Source: a bacterium (GTDB lineage Bacteria > Krumholzibacteriota > Krumholzibacteriia > Krumholzibacteriales > WJIX01). Taken from it: a DNA stretch of 7,053 nt. Within the stretch, counting starts at the first letter, position 1; the number at the start of each line of letters is the position of its first letter. Positions 6,500 to 7,053 of the stretch are shown here, in pieces. Made by a program: the position numbers and the translations under genes. The notes below the pieces were generated by a model. That model saw only the letters and a list, made by a program, of their open reading frames with translations. It was not told the DNA's origin and searched no databases. The stretch lies in assembly GCA_021160845.1 (NCBI GenBank), contig JAGHBT010000024.1, positions 1-7,053 of the forward strand, in the 5' to 3' direction.

Positions 6500-6790
6500 A
6501 TGACACGTATTTTACTCGCAGTCGTTTTAATGATGCTGATAGGGGTCGGTTGTCTTGAGGATCGCCCGGAATCCGTTTCGGATGTCGGAACGGTAGTGTT
6601 TCTGTCGTTCGAGGGTGGGTTCTTTGGAATTGTCGACGCTCACGAAAGGCGCTGGGACCCTTCAAACCTGTCCGATGAGTTTCAGGTTGATAGCCTCCGA
6701 GTTCATTTCCAGGGGATTGTCACGGATCGTCCAAGTTTTCACATGTGGGGTCGAACCATCGAGTTGACAGCGGTGAGACGACTGAAATAG
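6500..6790 (+). CDS. Small predicted lipoprotein, cassette-borne, function unknown
   Basis: A 96-residue protein. Residues 1-17 form a lipoprotein-type signal peptide: a short MTR n-region, hydrophobic ILLAVVLMMLIGV, and lipidation at C18 in the sequence IGVGC. Gly at -3 makes the lipobox non-ideal. The mature part, about 78 residues, is a compact beta-rich domain by appearance, with GTVVFLSFEGGFFGIV (31-46), a WDPSNLSDEFQVDSLRVHF stretch and a closing MWGRTIEL. I recall this EGGF-GI ... NL-x3-F ... LRV-F ... WG-IE pattern from short secreted or lipoproteins of unknown function, but cannot name a family. It would be exported through Sec and anchored in a membrane, probably the outer one. It is the only gene of its cassette and its codons are more GC-rich than those of the upstream genes. 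Confidence 0.82.
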   Translation: MTRILLAVVLMMLIGVGCLEDRPESVSDVGTVVFLSFEGGFFGIVDAHERRWDPSNLSDEFQVDSLRVHFQGIVTDRPSFHMWGRTIELTAVRRLK

Positions 6791-6811
6791 GGTGGCAGCC
6801 GGCATGGATTG

Positions 6812-6858
6812 GGTCGCGCTTCGCACGATGGCTAAATGGTTATGTAAGGAGCGAGACC
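6812..6858. repeat. Imperfect inverted repeat between lipoprotein gene and attC
   Basis: GGTCGCGCT (6812-6820) and AGCGAGACC (6850-6858) are complementary at eight of nine positions with a 29-base interval. The right arm ends at the base before the attC R'' box. No T-tract follows. It may be a transcript 3' structure, a relic of an older site, or chance. Confidence 0.3.
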
Positions 6859-6953
6859 GCCTAACTTGCCGCTGATGCAGACGGCGCCCGGCAGCGGTGA
6901 GGTAGAGTGAAGGATTGAGAGGGCGTCGCAGCAGAACGGCAGCCCCGTTAGGC
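6859..6953 (+). other. attC integron recombination site
   Basis: A 95-nt imperfect palindrome bounded by GCCTAAC (6859-6865, RYYYAAC) and GTTAGGC (6947-6953, GTTRRRY), which pair perfectly. Inside, TGCCG (6867-6871) pairs with CGGCA (6937-6941), and CTGATGC (6872-6878) pairs with GCAGCAG (6928-6934) at six of seven positions, leaving AA (6935-6936) extrahelical. GAC (6880-6882) pairs with GTC (6925-6927), and GCCC (6886-6889) with GGGC (6921-6924). A loop of about 30 bases closes the structure. Conserved outer boxes, a poorly conserved folded interior with extrahelical bases, and a position just after a small gene are the hallmarks of attC. The length is within the usual range. Confidence 0.75.
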
Positions 6954-6995
6954 GAATCAAAAATAATTTTGAGATTAGTTAGACACTGATTTTAT

Positions 6996-7001
6996 GGAAG
7001 G
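6996..7001 (+). promoter_or_regulatory. Shine-Dalgarno for the gene running off the right edge
   Basis: GGAAGG stands four bases before ATG 7006. An in-frame ATG at 6994 overlaps this site and has no purine-rich sequence at the right distance, so 7006 is preferred. Confidence 0.5.
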
Positions 7002-7005
7002 CAAA

Positions 7006-7053
7006 ATGCGTAAAGCTGTATTTATGATTCCAATGGTATTACTTGTCATGGGA
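7006..7053 (+). CDS. Start of a signal-peptide protein, probably the next cassette gene (3' end outside window)
   Basis: Sixteen codons are visible and the frame stays open to the edge: MRKAVFMIPMVLLVMG. Two basic residues followed by a hydrophobic run are typical of a Sec signal peptide or a lipoprotein leader. The gene begins 52 bases after the attC R' box at 6953, so it would be the gene of the following cassette. Nothing can be said about its mature product. Confidence 0.55.
   Translation, partial: MRKAVFMIPMVLLVMG

Larger units (their letters stand above)
6485..6947 (+). mobile_element. Integron-type gene cassette (lipoprotein gene plus attC)
   Basis: The 463-bp unit runs from the cut point of one GTTAGGC box (6484-6490) to that of the next (6947-6953), taking the crossover after the first G. 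It contains one + strand gene with a minimal 5' leader (ATG 15 bases after the cut), 68 untranslated bases after its stop, then an attC site. This is the standard cassette layout. Hand-counted GC at 6541-6780 is 54%, against 46% in ftsZ at 1801-2040. No integrase is in the window. Confidence 0.65.

Noticed and set aside
6978..6984. GTTAGAC, another GTTRRRY match
   Set aside because: There is no RYYYAAC partner between 6954 and 6978 and no folded arm, so it cannot form an attC with the visible sequence. A seven-base degenerate match is expected by chance.

Overview
The window comes from a bacterial chromosome or a metagenome-assembled genome. It opens inside ftsA and reads through ftsZ, so the left end is the tail of a division (dcw-type) cluster. 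All genes found are on the + strand. The FtsZ C-terminal peptide (DLDVPTFLRKQ) and a lipoprotein signal peptide suggest a Gram-negative-type bacterium. A giant TPR protein and a TIGR03960-like radical SAM protein right behind ftsZ, together with two TTG starts, remind me of uncultured FCB-group or candidate-phylum bacteria. That placement is inference and weakly supported.

Region 1 (1-5519) is a tight block of four genes with gaps of 14-16 nt: ftsA (5' end cut off by the window), ftsZ, a 546-residue cytoplasmic TPR protein, and a 527-residue radical SAM protein of the B12-binding-like class. The spacing and the good Shine-Dalgarno sequences imply one transcript. FtsA and FtsZ build and anchor the Z-ring. 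The roles of the other two proteins are unknown. No convincing rho-independent terminator follows the block.

Region 2 (5520-6376) holds a 206-nt upstream region with an imperfect inverted repeat and a possible sigma-70 promoter, followed by a Prx6-type peroxiredoxin with a C-terminal CX5C pair.

Region 3 (6377-7053) is the surprising part. It looks like the start of an integron-type gene-cassette array. GTTAGGC (the GTTRRRY core) occurs three times, and the partner RYYYAAC occurs as GTCTAAC directly after the peroxiredoxin stop and as GCCTAAC at 6859. A 95-nt imperfect palindrome at 6859-6953 fits an attC site well. It closes a 463-bp cassette carrying one small lipoprotein gene, and a second signal-peptide gene begins just after it and runs off the window. 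The cassette has a higher GC content (54% over 6541-6780 by hand count) than sampled ftsZ (46%) or peroxiredoxin (34%) DNA. No integrase is visible, so the array could be part of an integron whose intI lies outside the window, or a CALIN (attC cluster lacking an integrase). The 55 bp between the first attC-like site and the lipoprotein cassette hold a perfect 9-bp palindrome of unknown role.
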